Assembly (NCBI GenBank): GCA_964236695.1
Contig: CAXSFU010000011.1
Coordinates: 7,788 to 71,787, forward strand
Source of the DNA: CAXSEF01 sp964236695
Lineage (GTDB): Bacteria > Pseudomonadota > Alphaproteobacteria > Acetobacterales > Acetobacteraceae
Length of the DNA stretch: 64,000 nucleotides
Reading direction: 5' to 3'
In this document: positions 7,892 through 16,611 of the stretch, in pieces
Layout of the letters: each line of letters opens with the position of its first letter
Numbering within the stretch: the stretch's first letter is position 1
Program-made: the position numbers and the translations under genes
The notes under the pieces: generated by a model
Seen by the model: only the letters and a program-made list of their open reading frames with translations
Told to the model about the DNA's origin: nothing
The model's database searches: none

Positions 7892-8862
7892 CGCGCGCGC
7901 AGCCAGTCCCCCGCCACCGCCAGCGCCTCGCGCGAGCGCGCCGCCCCGGCGGCGTGCGACAGGAAGCCGTGCGGCGTCCCCGCGGACACCGCGTGGCGCA
8001 CCTCGACCCCGGCCTCGCGCAGCCGCGCCGCCATCGCCTCGCCCTCGGAGCGCAGCACGTCCAGCTCCGCCGCCTGGATCAGCACCGGCGGCAGCCCGTG
8101 CAGCGCCGCCCGCCCCACCGAGGCCAGCGGCGCCGCCCGCGTCGACGCCTCGGCGGCGTAGCGTGCCCAGAACCACGCCATGTCGGTCGCGTCGAGCCCG
8201 TAGCCGGTGGCGAACTCCGCGTAGCTGGCGCCCGCCATCGCCGCGTCGCACACCGGATAGATCGCCAGCACGCCGCGCAGCGCCCCCCAGGCTGGATCGC
8301 CGCCCCGGCCCGGCCCGGCGTCGGGCCCGTTGCCCGCCCCCCCGTCGCGCAGCAGCAGCGCCGCGGCGAACGCCAGGTTGCCCCCCGCCGAGTCCCCGCC
8401 CAGCACCATCCGCCCGGGGTCCAGCCCCCACGCCCCGGCCTCCGCCGCCACCTGGCGGAACACCGCCGCGCACTCCTCCGCCGCCTGCGGGAACGCCGCT
8501 TCCGGCGACAGCGCGTAGTCCACGCCGACCACCGCCACGTCGCCCGCCGCCGCCAGCTCGCGCATCAGCCGGTCGTGGGTGTCGAGCGAGCCGAACACCC
8601 ACCCGCCGCCGTGCAGGAACACCAGAACCGACAGCGCCGCGTCGACCCGTGGCCGGTGCACCCTGCACAGCACCCTGCGCCCGCGCGCCAGCACCCAGCG
8701 CTCGCGCGTGTCCGCCATCGCCGCCCCGCCCGCCCGCTCCGCCAGCGCCGAAACATCCGCCGCCCTGCGCTGCGCGTCGAGCGGACCCGCCGGCGCCTCC
8801 TCCGGCTCACGACGCAGCGCGTCGAGCAGCTCCTCGTCCCAGCGCGGATCGTCCCTGATCAT
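7882..8862 (-). CDS. Alpha/beta hydrolase, HSL-type esterase
   Basis: This is a hormone-sensitive-lipase family (bacterial type IV) carboxylesterase, probably acting on short acyl esters in the cytoplasm. The 326-residue protein has the oxyanion motif HGGGW at 84-88 and the nucleophile motif GDSAGG at 156-161 (Ser158). The acid is in AAELDVLRSEGE and the His in GTPHGF. The start was chosen at MIRDDPRW because helical cap sequence begins there; no strong ribosome-binding site is visible. It overlaps the downstream unknown gene. The true substrate is unknown. Confidence 0.85.
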   Translation of the reverse strand: MIRDDPRWDEELLDALRREPEEAPAGPLDAQRRAADVSALAERAGGAAMADTRERWVLARGRRVLCRVHRPRVDAALSVLVFLHGGGWVFGSLDTHDRLMRELAAAGDVAVVGVDYALSPEAAFPQAAEECAAVFRQVAAEAGAWGLDPGRMVLGGDSAGGNLAFAAALLLRDGGAGNGPDAGPGRGGDPAWGALRGVLAIYPVCDAAMAGASYAEFATGYGLDATDMAWFWARYAAEASTRAAPLASVGRAALHGLPPVLIQAAELDVLRSEGEAMAARLREAGVEVRHAVSAGTPHGFLSHAAGAARSREALAVAGDWLRARCR

Positions 8863-9000
8863 GCCCGCCGTCCCTTCCCCAACCTGCCCGTCCCCGTGCC
8901 CCGGGCGCCCTGGCGCAACGCGGCGGCAGGGCAGGGGTCGCATGCGCAGCCGACCCTGGAGCTTGCTTCTGACCCGCCAGCCTTGACGTCCTGCATCACG

Positions 9001-9148
9001 ACAGGAAGAAAGCATGTTCTTTCTTGAAAGAAAGAACCAAAGAACTTTTGCCCGTTGGGTTCCGGAGCCGCTCGTGTATCCTGACCTTAACTGGCAAAGT
9101 CTTTTTGCTTCTTTTTCTTCAGAAAAAGAAGAGCCTTGCCTTCCTGCC
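9001..9148 (+). repeat. Type A repeat copy 4
   Basis: This full copy has both A/T hairpins and the CTGGCAAAGTCTTTTTGC linker, plus the same flanks as copy 3. It fills most of the 364-base divergent gap between the esterase and the synthetase/GNAT gene. I see no gene in the rest, and the promoters for both neighbours must lie here. Confidence 0.88.
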
Positions 9149-9226
9149 GGAAGCAACGACCTGCTACCAGGCCCATGACACCGCCCAGGCTGCCTTGCAC
9201 GCCAGGCCCCGGCCGGCAGGACCGCC

Positions 9227-11833
9227 ATGACCCACCCGAGCGACCCCACGGCCCGCCCCGCAGCCGCCCCCGACCCGGGCCCGCTGCGCCCCGAGCGCCT
9301 GTTCCGGCCGCGCAGCGTGGTCCTGCTCGGCGCCGGCACCGCCGACGGCGCCCGCCTCGCCGTCAACCTCGCCGCCTTTCCCGGCCGGGTGCTGCGCGCC
9401 GACACCCCGGCCGGGATCGCGGCCCTCCCGGAAGCGGCCGACCTCGCCCTCGTGGCCGTCCCCTCGGCCGAGGTCGCCCCCGCGCTCGCCGCCCTCGGCC
9501 GCCGCGGCACCACCCTGGCCGTGGTGACCTCCGCCATGCCCGGCGGCCACGCCGCCCTGCGCGAGGCCGGGCTCGCCGCCGGCGTGCGCGCCATGGGCCC
9601 GAACTCCTTCGGCCTGTGCGTGCCCGCCCTCGGCCTCAACGCCTCGCTCGCCCACCTGCCGCCCCGGCCGGGACGCATCGCCCTGGTGTCGCAGTCCGCC
9701 TCGCTGTGCCGCGCCGTGCTCGACTGGTCCGGCCCCAACGGCGTGGGCTTCAGCCACATCGTCGGCATCGGCAACAACGCCGGCCTTGGCCTCGGCTTCG
9801 CGGTCACCCTGGACTGGCTGTCGCGCGACCCGGGCACCGGCGCGATCCTGCTCGACATGCGCAGGCTGCACGACCGGCGCGGCTTCATCTCCGCGGCCCG
9901 CGCCGCCTCGCGCCTGCGCCCGGTCGTGGCCATCCGCCCGGGCGGCCGCCTGCTCGACGAGGACGGCGCCGCGGAGGCCGTGTTCGAGGCCGCGCTGCGC
10001 CGCGCCGGCATCCTGTGCGTGCGCCGCTACGAGGACCTCCTTGCCGCCGCCGAAACTCTGACCCGCGCACGGCCCGCCCGCCACGACACGCTGGCGATCG
10101 TCACCGGCTCGATCAGCCTCGGCCGCCTGACCGCGGACGCCGCCCTCGGCTCCGGCATCGTCCTGCACCGCCCGGACGGGCCCGCCGCCGCCGCCCTGCG
10201 CGCCACCCTGCCGGTCACCCTGGAGCGCGGCGTGCTGCAGGTCGGCGCCGACGCCCCCACCCGGCTCGCCGAGGCCTGCGCCATGGTCTCCGCCGAGCCC
10301 GGCCTGGGCGGCATCCTCGCCGTGCTCGCCCCCACCGGAACCGCCGACGAGGCGGGCGTCGCCGCCCTGGCCGCCTGCGCCGCCGCCACCCGCCTGCCGC
10401 TGCTCGCCTGCGTGCTCGGCGAAAGCACCGGCGCCGGCCTGCGCGCGGTGCTCGCCGCCGCCGGCCTGCCGGTGTTCGCCTCGCCGGAGCAGGCGGTGCG
10501 CGGCTTCCTGCACCTGGTGCAGCAGCGTCAGGCGGCCGCCGCCGCGCGCGAGCTGCCGCCTGGCACGCTGGCCGACCTGCACCCCGACCGCGCCCGCGCC
10601 CGCGCCCTGCTCGACAGCGCCGCCCGCGAGGGCCGCGCCACGCTGTGGCCCGAGGAGTCGCTCGCCCTGCTCGCCGCCTACGGCATCGCCGTGCCGCCCT
10701 GGCGCGTCGCCCTCGACCCCGACGCCGCCGCCGCCGCCGCCCTCGCCGTCGGCCTCCCGGTGAGCCTGCAGCGCCGCGCCCGGCACCCCCGGGGCGACGC
10801 CGCGCCCGACCCTGGCCGCCCCGACTGCCTCGACGCCGCCGACGCGGCCGGCGCCGGCGCCGCGGCCCGCCGCCTCCTCGCCGACGGCTCGCCGCACGGC
10901 GTCCTGGTGCGCCACCGCCCGCCGCCGGCCCGCGCGCTGTCGATCCACGTCGCCGACGACCCGGTGTTCGGCCCGGCCATCGCCTTCGGCCCCGGCGGCG
11001 GCGCGGCGCGGGTGGTGCACGACCAGGCCCACGAGCTGCCGCCGCTCAACCTCGCGCTCGCCCACGCCCTGCTCGGCCGCACCGACGTCGGCCGCCTGCT
11101 CGCGACCCTCGCCGACACCGCCGCCGCCAGCCCCGACGCCGTCGCCGACACCCTGGTGCGCGTCAGCCAGATGCTCGTCGACCTGCCCGCGCTCGCCGCG
11201 CTGGACCTCGACCCGCTGCTCGCCACCGCCACCGGCGCCATCGCCGTCGCCGCCACGATCCGCCTGCGCCCCCCGCCCGCGCCGCAGGCCGCCGACCTCG
11301 CCATTGCTCCCTACCCGGACCACCTGGCCCGCCCCTGGACCTCGCGCGGCGGCACAACCTACCTGCTGCGCCCGATCCGCCCCGAGGACGCCCAGGCCCA
11401 CGACGCCCTGTTCTACCGTCTCGACCCCGAGGACATCCGCTTCCGCTTCTTCGGCGGCCGCCCCCGGCTGTCCGCCGAACAGGCCGTGCGCCTGACCCAG
11501 ATCGACTACGTCCGCGAGATGGCCTTCGTCGCCGTGCGCGGCGCCGACACCGTGGGCGTCAGCCGCCTGCTCCGCCCAGGCCCCGGCGAGCGCGGCGCAG
11601 AGGCCGAGTTCGCCGTCCTCGTCGAGCCCGCCGCGAAAGGGCAAGGCCTCGCCACCGCCCTGATGCGCTGCCTGCTCGACTGGGCGGCGGCGCAGGGCGT
11701 GCCGCGCGTCACCGGCCTGATCCTGACGGAGAACGCGCCCATGCTCGCCTTCGCCCGCAGCCTCGGCTTCGCCCTCAGGCACGACCCGGATGATACGGAG
11801 GTCATGCAGGCCACCCTCGAGCTGCACGGCTGA
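9227..11833 (+). CDS. Acyl-CoA synthetase (NDP-forming)/GNAT fusion, Pat-like
   Basis: Family members are protein lysine acetyltransferases, or ADP-forming acetate-CoA ligases fused to GNAT. The order here is a CoA-binding Rossmann domain (about 20-130), flavodoxin-like succinyl-CoA ligase domains (RIALVSQSASLCRAVLDW; SHIVGIGNNA), a degenerate ATP-grasp part (about 480-700), and a C-terminal GNAT domain. The GNAT domain contains YLLRPIRPEDAQAHDALF and the acetyl-CoA loop KGQGLATALM. The segment that should hold the phospho-histidine (usually SHTGALAG) is absent; RPGGRLLDEDG runs straight on to AAEAVFEAALRRAG. Acetyltransferase activity with a regulatory, ligase-dead body is therefore the better guess. 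The ATG follows a weak GGA. Length 868 residues is normal. Confidence 0.85.
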   Translation: MTHPSDPTARPAAAPDPGPLRPERLFRPRSVVLLGAGTADGARLAVNLAAFPGRVLRADTPAGIAALPEAADLALVAVPSAEVAPALAALGRRGTTLAVVTSAMPGGHAALREAGLAAGVRAMGPNSFGLCVPALGLNASLAHLPPRPGRIALVSQSASLCRAVLDWSGPNGVGFSHIVGIGNNAGLGLGFAVTLDWLSRDPGTGAILLDMRRLHDRRGFISAARAASRLRPVVAIRPGGRLLDEDGAAEAVFEAALRRAGILCVRRYEDLLAAAETLTRARPARHDTLAIVTGSISLGRLTADAALGSGIVLHRPDGPAAAALRATLPVTLERGVLQVGADAPTRLAEACAMVSAEPGLGGILAVLAPTGTADEAGVAALAACAAATRLPLLACVLGESTGAGLRAVLAAAGLPVFASPEQAVRGFLHLVQQRQAAAAARELPPGTLADLHPDRARARALLDSAAREGRATLWPEESLALLAAYGIAVPPWRVALDPDAAAAAALAVGLPVSLQRRARHPRGDAAPDPGRPDCLDAADAAGAGAAARRLLADGSPHGVLVRHRPPPARALSIHVADDPVFGPAIAFGPGGGAARVVHDQAHELPPLNLALAHALLGRTDVGRLLATLADTAAASPDAVADTLVRVSQMLVDLPALAALDLDPLLATATGAIAVAATIRLRPPPAPQAADLAIAPYPDHLARPWTSRGGTTYLLRPIRPEDAQAHDALFYRLDPEDIRFRFFGGRPRLSAEQAVRLTQIDYVREMAFVAVRGADTVGVSRLLRPGPGERGAEAEFAVLVEPAAKGQGLATALMRCLLDWAAAQGVPRVTGLILTENAPMLAFARSLGFALRHDPDDTEVMQATLELHG

Positions 11834-11880
11834 AGGAAGGGCAGCAAGGCCAGGGCTCTGCCCTGGACCGGCATCTGGAA
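11834..11880. repeat. Half type B repeat
   Basis: The left outer hairpin only (GCAAGGCCAGGG-CTCTG-CCCTGG) lies just after the stop codon of the synthetase/GNAT gene. It is followed by ACCGG and then unrelated sequence. Confidence 0.7.
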
Positions 11881-11932
11881 GCGTCCGTCTCTACGTTTTA
11901 TCTCATCAGGCGAGACGTTTCGGCGTCCCGAA

Positions 11933-11951
11933 TGTCCTGCGGCGCAGGACA
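11933..11951. terminator. Palindrome between convergent genes
   Basis: TGTCCTGCG-G-CGCAGGACA is a 9-bp perfect palindrome in the gap between the convergent synthetase/GNAT gene and bioD. The words GCAGGAC and its complement recur nearby (to about 12015). It could be a bidirectional terminator or a protein-binding site; the function is not proven. Confidence 0.4.
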
Positions 11952-12033
11952 GGCACCCCTCCGGACCCCCGTTTCGTCCCGCGCCGCAGGACACGTTTGT
12001 CCCGTCCCGCAGGACGCGCCCGACCCGGCCCTC

Positions 12034-12705
12034 TCACCCCCCCAGCCACCACTCCGCCACCCGCGCGAACGTCGCCTCCCCCCCGCCGCGCGGCACCGCC
12101 AGCACCGGGCACGGCGCCACCTGCGCCTCCAGCGCCGCCACCGTCTCGCCCAGCCCCACGCCGCTGCCCACCGTCTCGCTGACCAGCAGCGCCAGCACCG
12201 CCACCCCCCGCGCCCGCAGCACCGCCAGCGCCGTCAGGCTGTGGCTGATCGTGCCCAGGGAGCTCCCCGCCACCACCACCGCCGGGCACCCCAGCCCCGC
12301 CACCCAGTCCAGCACGCCCCGCCGCCCGTCCAGCGGCACCATCACCCCGCCCACCCCCTCGACCAGCAGCGCCCCGCCCGCGGCCTCCGCCCCCCGGCAC
12401 ACGTCCAGCACCGCCTCCAGCGAGATCGCCCGCCCTTCCCGCCGCGCCGCCATGTCCGGCGACAGCGGCGCGGCGAAGCGGAACGGCGAGCACGCCGCCA
12501 CCGACTCCGGCGTCACCGCCCGCCCGAGCGCGCCCAGCAGCACCGCCGCATCCGTCTCGCCAAGGCGAGCGGGGTCATGGCCGCTGGCCACCGGCTTGAG
12601 CGCCTCCACCCGCGCGCCACGGGCCAGCGCCGCGCGGATCAGGCCCGCGGACACGTAGGTCTTGCCGACGTCGGTGCCGGTCGCGGTCACGAACAGGGTG
12701 GGCAT
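12034..12705 (-). CDS. bioD: Dethiobiotin synthase
   Basis: BioD uses ATP and CO2 to close the ureido ring of dethiobiotin, the third of the four late biotin steps. The 223-residue protein has the P-loop GTDVGKT at 10-16. Other conserved parts are the substrate segment ALKPVASG, the glycine-rich LLVEGVGGVMVPL and the nucleotide-binding VVVAGSSLGTISH. The ATG puts the P-loop at the usual place; upstream in-frame sequence is repeat. It is downstream of bioF on the same strand, separated by a type B element. Confidence 0.95.
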   Translation of the reverse strand: MPTLFVTATGTDVGKTYVSAGLIRAALARGARVEALKPVASGHDPARLGETDAAVLLGALGRAVTPESVAACSPFRFAAPLSPDMAARREGRAISLEAVLDVCRGAEAAGGALLVEGVGGVMVPLDGRRGVLDWVAGLGCPAVVVAGSSLGTISHSLTALAVLRARGVAVLALLVSETVGSGVGLGETVAALEAQVAPCPVLAVPRGGGEATFARVAEWWLGG

Positions 12706-12714
12706 GGCGACTCC

Positions 12715-12875
12715 GCAAGCAAGGCAAGGCCAGGGCTCTGCCCTGGACCCGCTGGGGGCGAGCGCCCCCAGACCCGCACACATAAGGGAAGAGCGGGAGG
12801 TGCCTCCGGCCCAAGTCGAGGTTTCCAAAGGCTCGCCTTTGGCGGGGTCCAGGGGCAGAGCCCCTGGCCTTCCTT
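12715..12875. repeat. Type B repeat between bioF and bioD
   Basis: This full element starts with GCAAGGCCAGGG-CTCTG-CCCTGG, then has GGGGGCGAGCGCCCCC, a spacer, CCAAAGG-CTCG-CCTTTGG, and finally CAGGGG-CAGAG-CCCCTG with GCCTTCCTTGC. All four hairpins are intact. It separates two genes that would otherwise form a compact operon. Confidence 0.85.
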
Positions 12876-12876
12876 G

Positions 12877-14040
12877 CTACCTCCTCAGCCCCCGCACCAC
12901 CCCCGCCAGCCGGTCCACGTCCTCCTCCCCATGCCGCGCCATGAAGGTGAACCGCAGCCGCGCCGTCCCCTCCGCCACGGTGGGCGGCCGGATCGCCGAC
13001 ACCAGGAACCCCTCCGCTTCCAGCGCCCGCGACCCCGCCAGCGCCGCCTCCGCCGTCCCCAGCACCAGCGGCACGATCGGGCTCTGCGCCTCCGCCAGCC
13101 CCGCCGCGCGCGCGAACCTGCGCGCCAGCCCCAGCGGCCGCGCCGCATACCCCGGCTCCGCCGCGATCACGTCCAGCGCCGCGGAGGCTCCCGCCACCAC
13201 CCCCGGCGGCAGCCCGGTCGAGTAGATGAACGGCCGCGCCCGCGTGCGGATCAGGTCGACCACCGCCTGCGACGCGCACAGGTAGCCGCCGTAGCCGCCC
13301 GCCGCCTTGGACAGCGTGCCCATCTGCAGCGCCACGGCCGCCGGCGGCTCGAACGCGTGCGCCGACCCGCGCCCGCCGCCCAGCACCCCCAGCCCGTGCG
13401 CGTCGTCCACCATCAGCCACGCGTCGTGCGCCTCCGCCAGCGCCGACAGCGCGGGCAGCGGCGCCAGGTCGCCGTCCATGGAGAACACCCCGTCGGTCAG
13501 CACCATCGCCCGCGGATGCGCCCCCCGCTCCGCCGCCAGCAGCTCGGCCAGATGCGCCACCTCGTTGTGCCGGAACGCCACCACCCGCGCCCCGGCGAGC
13601 TGCGCCCCCGCCCACAGGCACGCGTGCGCCAGCGCGTCCACCAGCACCAGGTCGCGCGGCCCGACCAGCGCCGGCACGATCCCCGCGTTCGCCAGATACC
13701 CCGAGCCGAACACGCACGCCGCCTCCGTCCCCTTCAGCCGCGCCAGCCTGCCTTCCAGCCCGGCGAACAGCGCATGGTTGCCGCTCACCAGACGCGACGC
13801 CCCCGCCCCGGTGCCATGCCGACGCGTCGCCTCGACGGCCGCCGCGACCACCGCCGGATGCGTCGCCAGGTTGAGGTAGTCGTTGCAGCAGAACGACAGC
13901 AGCCGCCGTCCGCCGCGCTCGACCCACGCCCCGCCCGAGGGCTCCCCGGCATCGCGCGTGGTCTCGGACAGCGTGCGACGAAGCTTGCGGCGCTCCAGCC
14001 CCGCGAGCTTGTCCAGGGCGAACGCGTCGAGCGAGTGCAT
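12877..14040 (-). CDS. bioF: 8-amino-7-oxononanoate synthase
   Basis: BioF is a PLP enzyme joining pimeloyl-ACP/CoA and alanine, the first committed biotin step. The 387-residue protein shows NDYLNLATHP, the GTGAGASRLVSGN loop and VDDAHGLGVLG with the PLP-ring Asp and His. The Schiff-base lysine is Lys245 in GTLSKAAGGYGG. The ATG is preceded by AAGGAG at good spacing. It is a fold-type I alpha-oxoamine synthase; 5-aminolevulinate synthase is excluded by the biotin gene context. Confidence 0.95.
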   Translation of the reverse strand: MHSLDAFALDKLAGLERRKLRRTLSETTRDAGEPSGGAWVERGGRRLLSFCCNDYLNLATHPAVVAAAVEATRRHGTGAGASRLVSGNHALFAGLEGRLARLKGTEAACVFGSGYLANAGIVPALVGPRDLVLVDALAHACLWAGAQLAGARVVAFRHNEVAHLAELLAAERGAHPRAMVLTDGVFSMDGDLAPLPALSALAEAHDAWLMVDDAHGLGVLGGGRGSAHAFEPPAAVALQMGTLSKAAGGYGGYLCASQAVVDLIRTRARPFIYSTGLPPGVVAGASAALDVIAAEPGYAARPLGLARRFARAAGLAEAQSPIVPLVLGTAEAALAGSRALEAEGFLVSAIRPPTVAEGTARLRFTFMARHGEEDVDRLAGVVRGLRR

Positions 14041-14230
14041 TGCTGGCTCCTTGCAGCGGAGGGCGACCGAATCGGCGAACCGGCCGGTACGCCCGCAACC
14101 GGCCGCCTCCGGATTGCGCGTGCAGTCGCCCATCGCTGCATCCGGTGCAACCTTGCATTGCCGCGCCACCCTGCCATGTTCGCGCCGGGATGGTGCAGCG
14201 CCGCCGGTCTGCCACATTAATGGTTCAGAG

Positions 14231-14258
14231 ACTATATTCCTGCGACACTGCATCCAAA
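14231..14258. promoter_or_regulatory. Candidate divergent promoters for bioF and the RTX-like gene
   Basis: This short A/T-rich island lies in a GC-rich divergent gap. On the minus strand TTGGAT and TATAGT are 15 bases apart, facing bioF. On the plus strand CTGCCA (14209-14214) and TATATT (14233-14238) are 18 bases apart, facing the RTX-like gene. The -10 elements overlap. No BirA box or alphaproteobacterial BioR site (TTATCTATAA-like) is visible here. Confidence 0.35.
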
Positions 14259-14311
14259 ATGGCATCGTCGCACGAACCCGCCTGCGGCCGACACATCGAA
14301 CCGGAGCCACC

Positions 14312-16495
14312 GTGAGCGACTCCTACCCGAGCTACAGCATCCAGCCCGCCGCGGCGTTCGATCCCAGAATTGGCCTGAACGTGTCATCCGACGATCCCGC
14401 CGCCACCCTGGCCGCGGAGCTGTCGGCGCTCGGCCTCGCCTCGGTGCGCGCGTCCGCCACCACCACGCCGGAAGCCAGCACGCTCGCGAGCCTCGCCGCC
14501 AGGGGCATCGGCATCGACCTGGTGCTCGCCCCTGGCCAGAGCGTCGCGGCACTGGTCTCCATCGCCCAGCAGATCGACGCCGCAACGCCCGGTGCCGTGG
14601 CGTTCCTCGAAGGCCCCGACCTCGTCGCCGACCCCGGCTACGCCTACACGCCGCCCGGCTCCTCGACCGCGCTGACCGGCGACGCCGCCGGCGACCAGGC
14701 CAGCGCCGACCTCGTCTCCGCGGTCGGCAGCAGCAGCGGCCTCGGGGGCGTGGCCACCGTCAGCTACAGCACCTCCGTCGCCGCCACCGCCACCGCGCAG
14801 GCCAGCCCGACTTGGCTCAACATCAACCCCGGCGACGTGGCGCTGTCCAGCCCCGCCGACGCCCTGTCCGCCGCGCAGGACGCCGCCACCGTCAATGCCA
14901 ACGTCGCCAACCCGCAGTACGTCGTGGCCAACCTGGGCGGCAGCGCGCCCGCCACCCTGCTCGACGGCCTGCTCGACGCGCAGTTCCGCTACGGCTTCTC
15001 GTCCACCTCCAGCACGTCCGGCAGCGGCACTGCCGCCACCACCACCTACACGAACGTGCCGCCCCCCACCTTCCTTGCCGCCGCCACCACGGCCACGACC
15101 TCGCCCGCCGCCTTGACCAGCAACGGCACCCTGACCGCGGCCGGCGCCGCCTTCGTCAACCTTGGCGCCCTGATCTCGTCCGGCACGGCCGGCTCGTCGG
15201 CGGGCGGCTCGCTGTCGCTGTGGATCGACCCCTACGAGCAGGGCGTCCAGTACGACGAGAACGTCGAGGTGTTCGCAGGCCCCGGCGGCAGCGCCGACAT
15301 CCTGGTCTGGGGCGACGCGGAAGCGCCGAGCACCTCCGGGCACGGCCCGTCCACCGTCCGGTTCGCCACGACCCAGTCCAGCGTCCAGGTGTTCGACCCG
15401 ACCCAGGGCACCACCGCCGTCGCCAGCTTCGCCAACCTGTCCGAGCTGGACATCACCAACTCGCCCGACGGCCCCCTGGTGATCCGGGTGTCCAACGACA
15501 CAGCCGCGTCCGCCTCGGGCACCGCCGGCACCTACGCTGGCGTCATCATTCCGCCCAGCACCACCGGAACCGGCACCAGCACCACTGGCACCAGCACGGG
15601 CGGCACCAGCACCACCGGCACAAGCACTGCCGGCACCAGCACCGCCGGCACGACCACCTCCTCCGGCGTCACCACCACCGCCGGCGCGTCCGGCACCACC
15701 TTTGTCACCCCCGCCGCCGGGTCGAGCAGCGTGGCCGCCAGCGCCACCGGCAACGACGTCATCGACAGCCGCGGCACCGACACCATCGATGCGGGCGGCG
15801 GCACCGACATCGTCTACGCGTCCGGCCCAGCCGCCACCGTCATCGGCGGCTCGGGCAGCCTGGTGTTCATCGCCGGCGCCGGTGCCTACGCCGCCGGCGG
15901 CGGCACCGGCACCGACACACTCTACGGCGGCAGCGGCGCCAACACCCTGACCGGGGGCGCCGGCGCCAACAGCATCCTGGTTGCCGGCACCGGCAACGCC
16001 ACCCTGTCCGGCGGCGCCGGCAGCGCCGCCGTGATGTTCGGCGGTCCCTCGACCACCAGCTTCCTCGGCAGCGTCGGCGGCAGCGACACGATGGTCGGCG
16101 GCACCGGCACCAACAGCTTCGCCATGACCCAGGGCGACGTCGCCTTCGGCGGCCCCGCCAGCACCGACACCTTCTACACCGGCGCCGGCAGCGCCCTGAT
16201 CGTGGAAGGCGGCGGCCCGACCGCGGTGGTCCTCGGCACCGGCACCGCCACGATGTTCGCCGGCGGCGGCGCGGACACCTACGTCGTGACCAGCGGCCTC
16301 GCCGCCCAGGCCGGCATCGTCGGCTTCAAGGCCGGTGACCGCCTTTCCCTGTCCGGCTTCACCGCGCCCCAGGCCTCGTCCGCCCTGTCCGCCGCCGCCA
16401 CCGGCGCCTTCGGCACCATCCTGGCCCTGCCCGACGGCACCAGGATCACCCTGTACGGCACCCAGCTTTCCGCCGCGCAGATCACCACCGCCTGA
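14312..16495 (+). CDS. Large RTX-like secreted repeat protein
   Basis: This is probably an extracellular or surface protein exported by a type I system encoded elsewhere; there is no N-terminal signal peptide. It has 727 residues. The N-half (about 1-400) reads like a degenerate TIM-barrel/beta-sandwich module of the kind found in front of RTX repeats in alphaproteobacteria (GAVAFLEGPDLVADPGYAY; SLSLWIDPYEQG; VQVFDPTQGTTAVASF), without convincing catalytic residues. Residues about 413-453 are a Thr/Ser/Gly linker of TSTTG/TSTAG units. From about 485 come glycine-rich nonapeptide-like repeats (GNDVIDSRGTDTIDAGGG; GTDTLYGGSGANTLTGGAG). The GTG start follows GGAG with correct spacing. Calcium-binding Asp positions are only partly kept. 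Confidence 0.75.
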   Translation: MSDSYPSYSIQPAAAFDPRIGLNVSSDDPAATLAAELSALGLASVRASATTTPEASTLASLAARGIGIDLVLAPGQSVAALVSIAQQIDAATPGAVAFLEGPDLVADPGYAYTPPGSSTALTGDAAGDQASADLVSAVGSSSGLGGVATVSYSTSVAATATAQASPTWLNINPGDVALSSPADALSAAQDAATVNANVANPQYVVANLGGSAPATLLDGLLDAQFRYGFSSTSSTSGSGTAATTTYTNVPPPTFLAAATTATTSPAALTSNGTLTAAGAAFVNLGALISSGTAGSSAGGSLSLWIDPYEQGVQYDENVEVFAGPGGSADILVWGDAEAPSTSGHGPSTVRFATTQSSVQVFDPTQGTTAVASFANLSELDITNSPDGPLVIRVSNDTAASASGTAGTYAGVIIPPSTTGTGTSTTGTSTGGTSTTGTSTAGTSTAGTTTSSGVTTTAGASGTTFVTPAAGSSSVAASATGNDVIDSRGTDTIDAGGGTDIVYASGPAATVIGGSGSLVFIAGAGAYAAGGGTGTDTLYGGSGANTLTGGAGANSILVAGTGNATLSGGAGSAAVMFGGPSTTSFLGSVGGSDTMVGGTGTNSFAMTQGDVAFGGPASTDTFYTGAGSALIVEGGGPTAVVLGTGTATMFAGGGADTYVVTSGLAAQAGIVGFKAGDRLSLSGFTAPQASSALSAAATGAFGTILALPDGTRITLYGTQLSAAQITTA

Positions 16496-16510
16496 CCGCG
16501 GCCGCCGCCC

Positions 16511-16536
16511 GGGGCGCGTGCCGCCGCACGCGCCCC
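16511..16536 (+). terminator. Intrinsic-terminator-like hairpin after the RTX-like gene
   Basis: A 10-bp perfect stem GGGGCGCGTG / CACGCGCCCC with a six-base loop is followed by TTGCCT. It sits 15 bases after the stop codon and ahead of bioB. The T-run is short, as is common in such GC-rich genomes. Confidence 0.6.
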
Positions 16537-16611
16537 TTGCCTGCGCCCTCCAGGCTGGCCAAACCAGCCGCCAGGCACCGCGCGACGCCCGCGCCGATGG
16601 AGGACCCGTGC

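Noticed and set aside
16496..16611. Biotin-related riboswitch or operator before bioB
   Set aside because: Only a terminator-like hairpin and a ribosome-binding site are visible. No BirA box, BioR site or known riboswitch core could be recognised.
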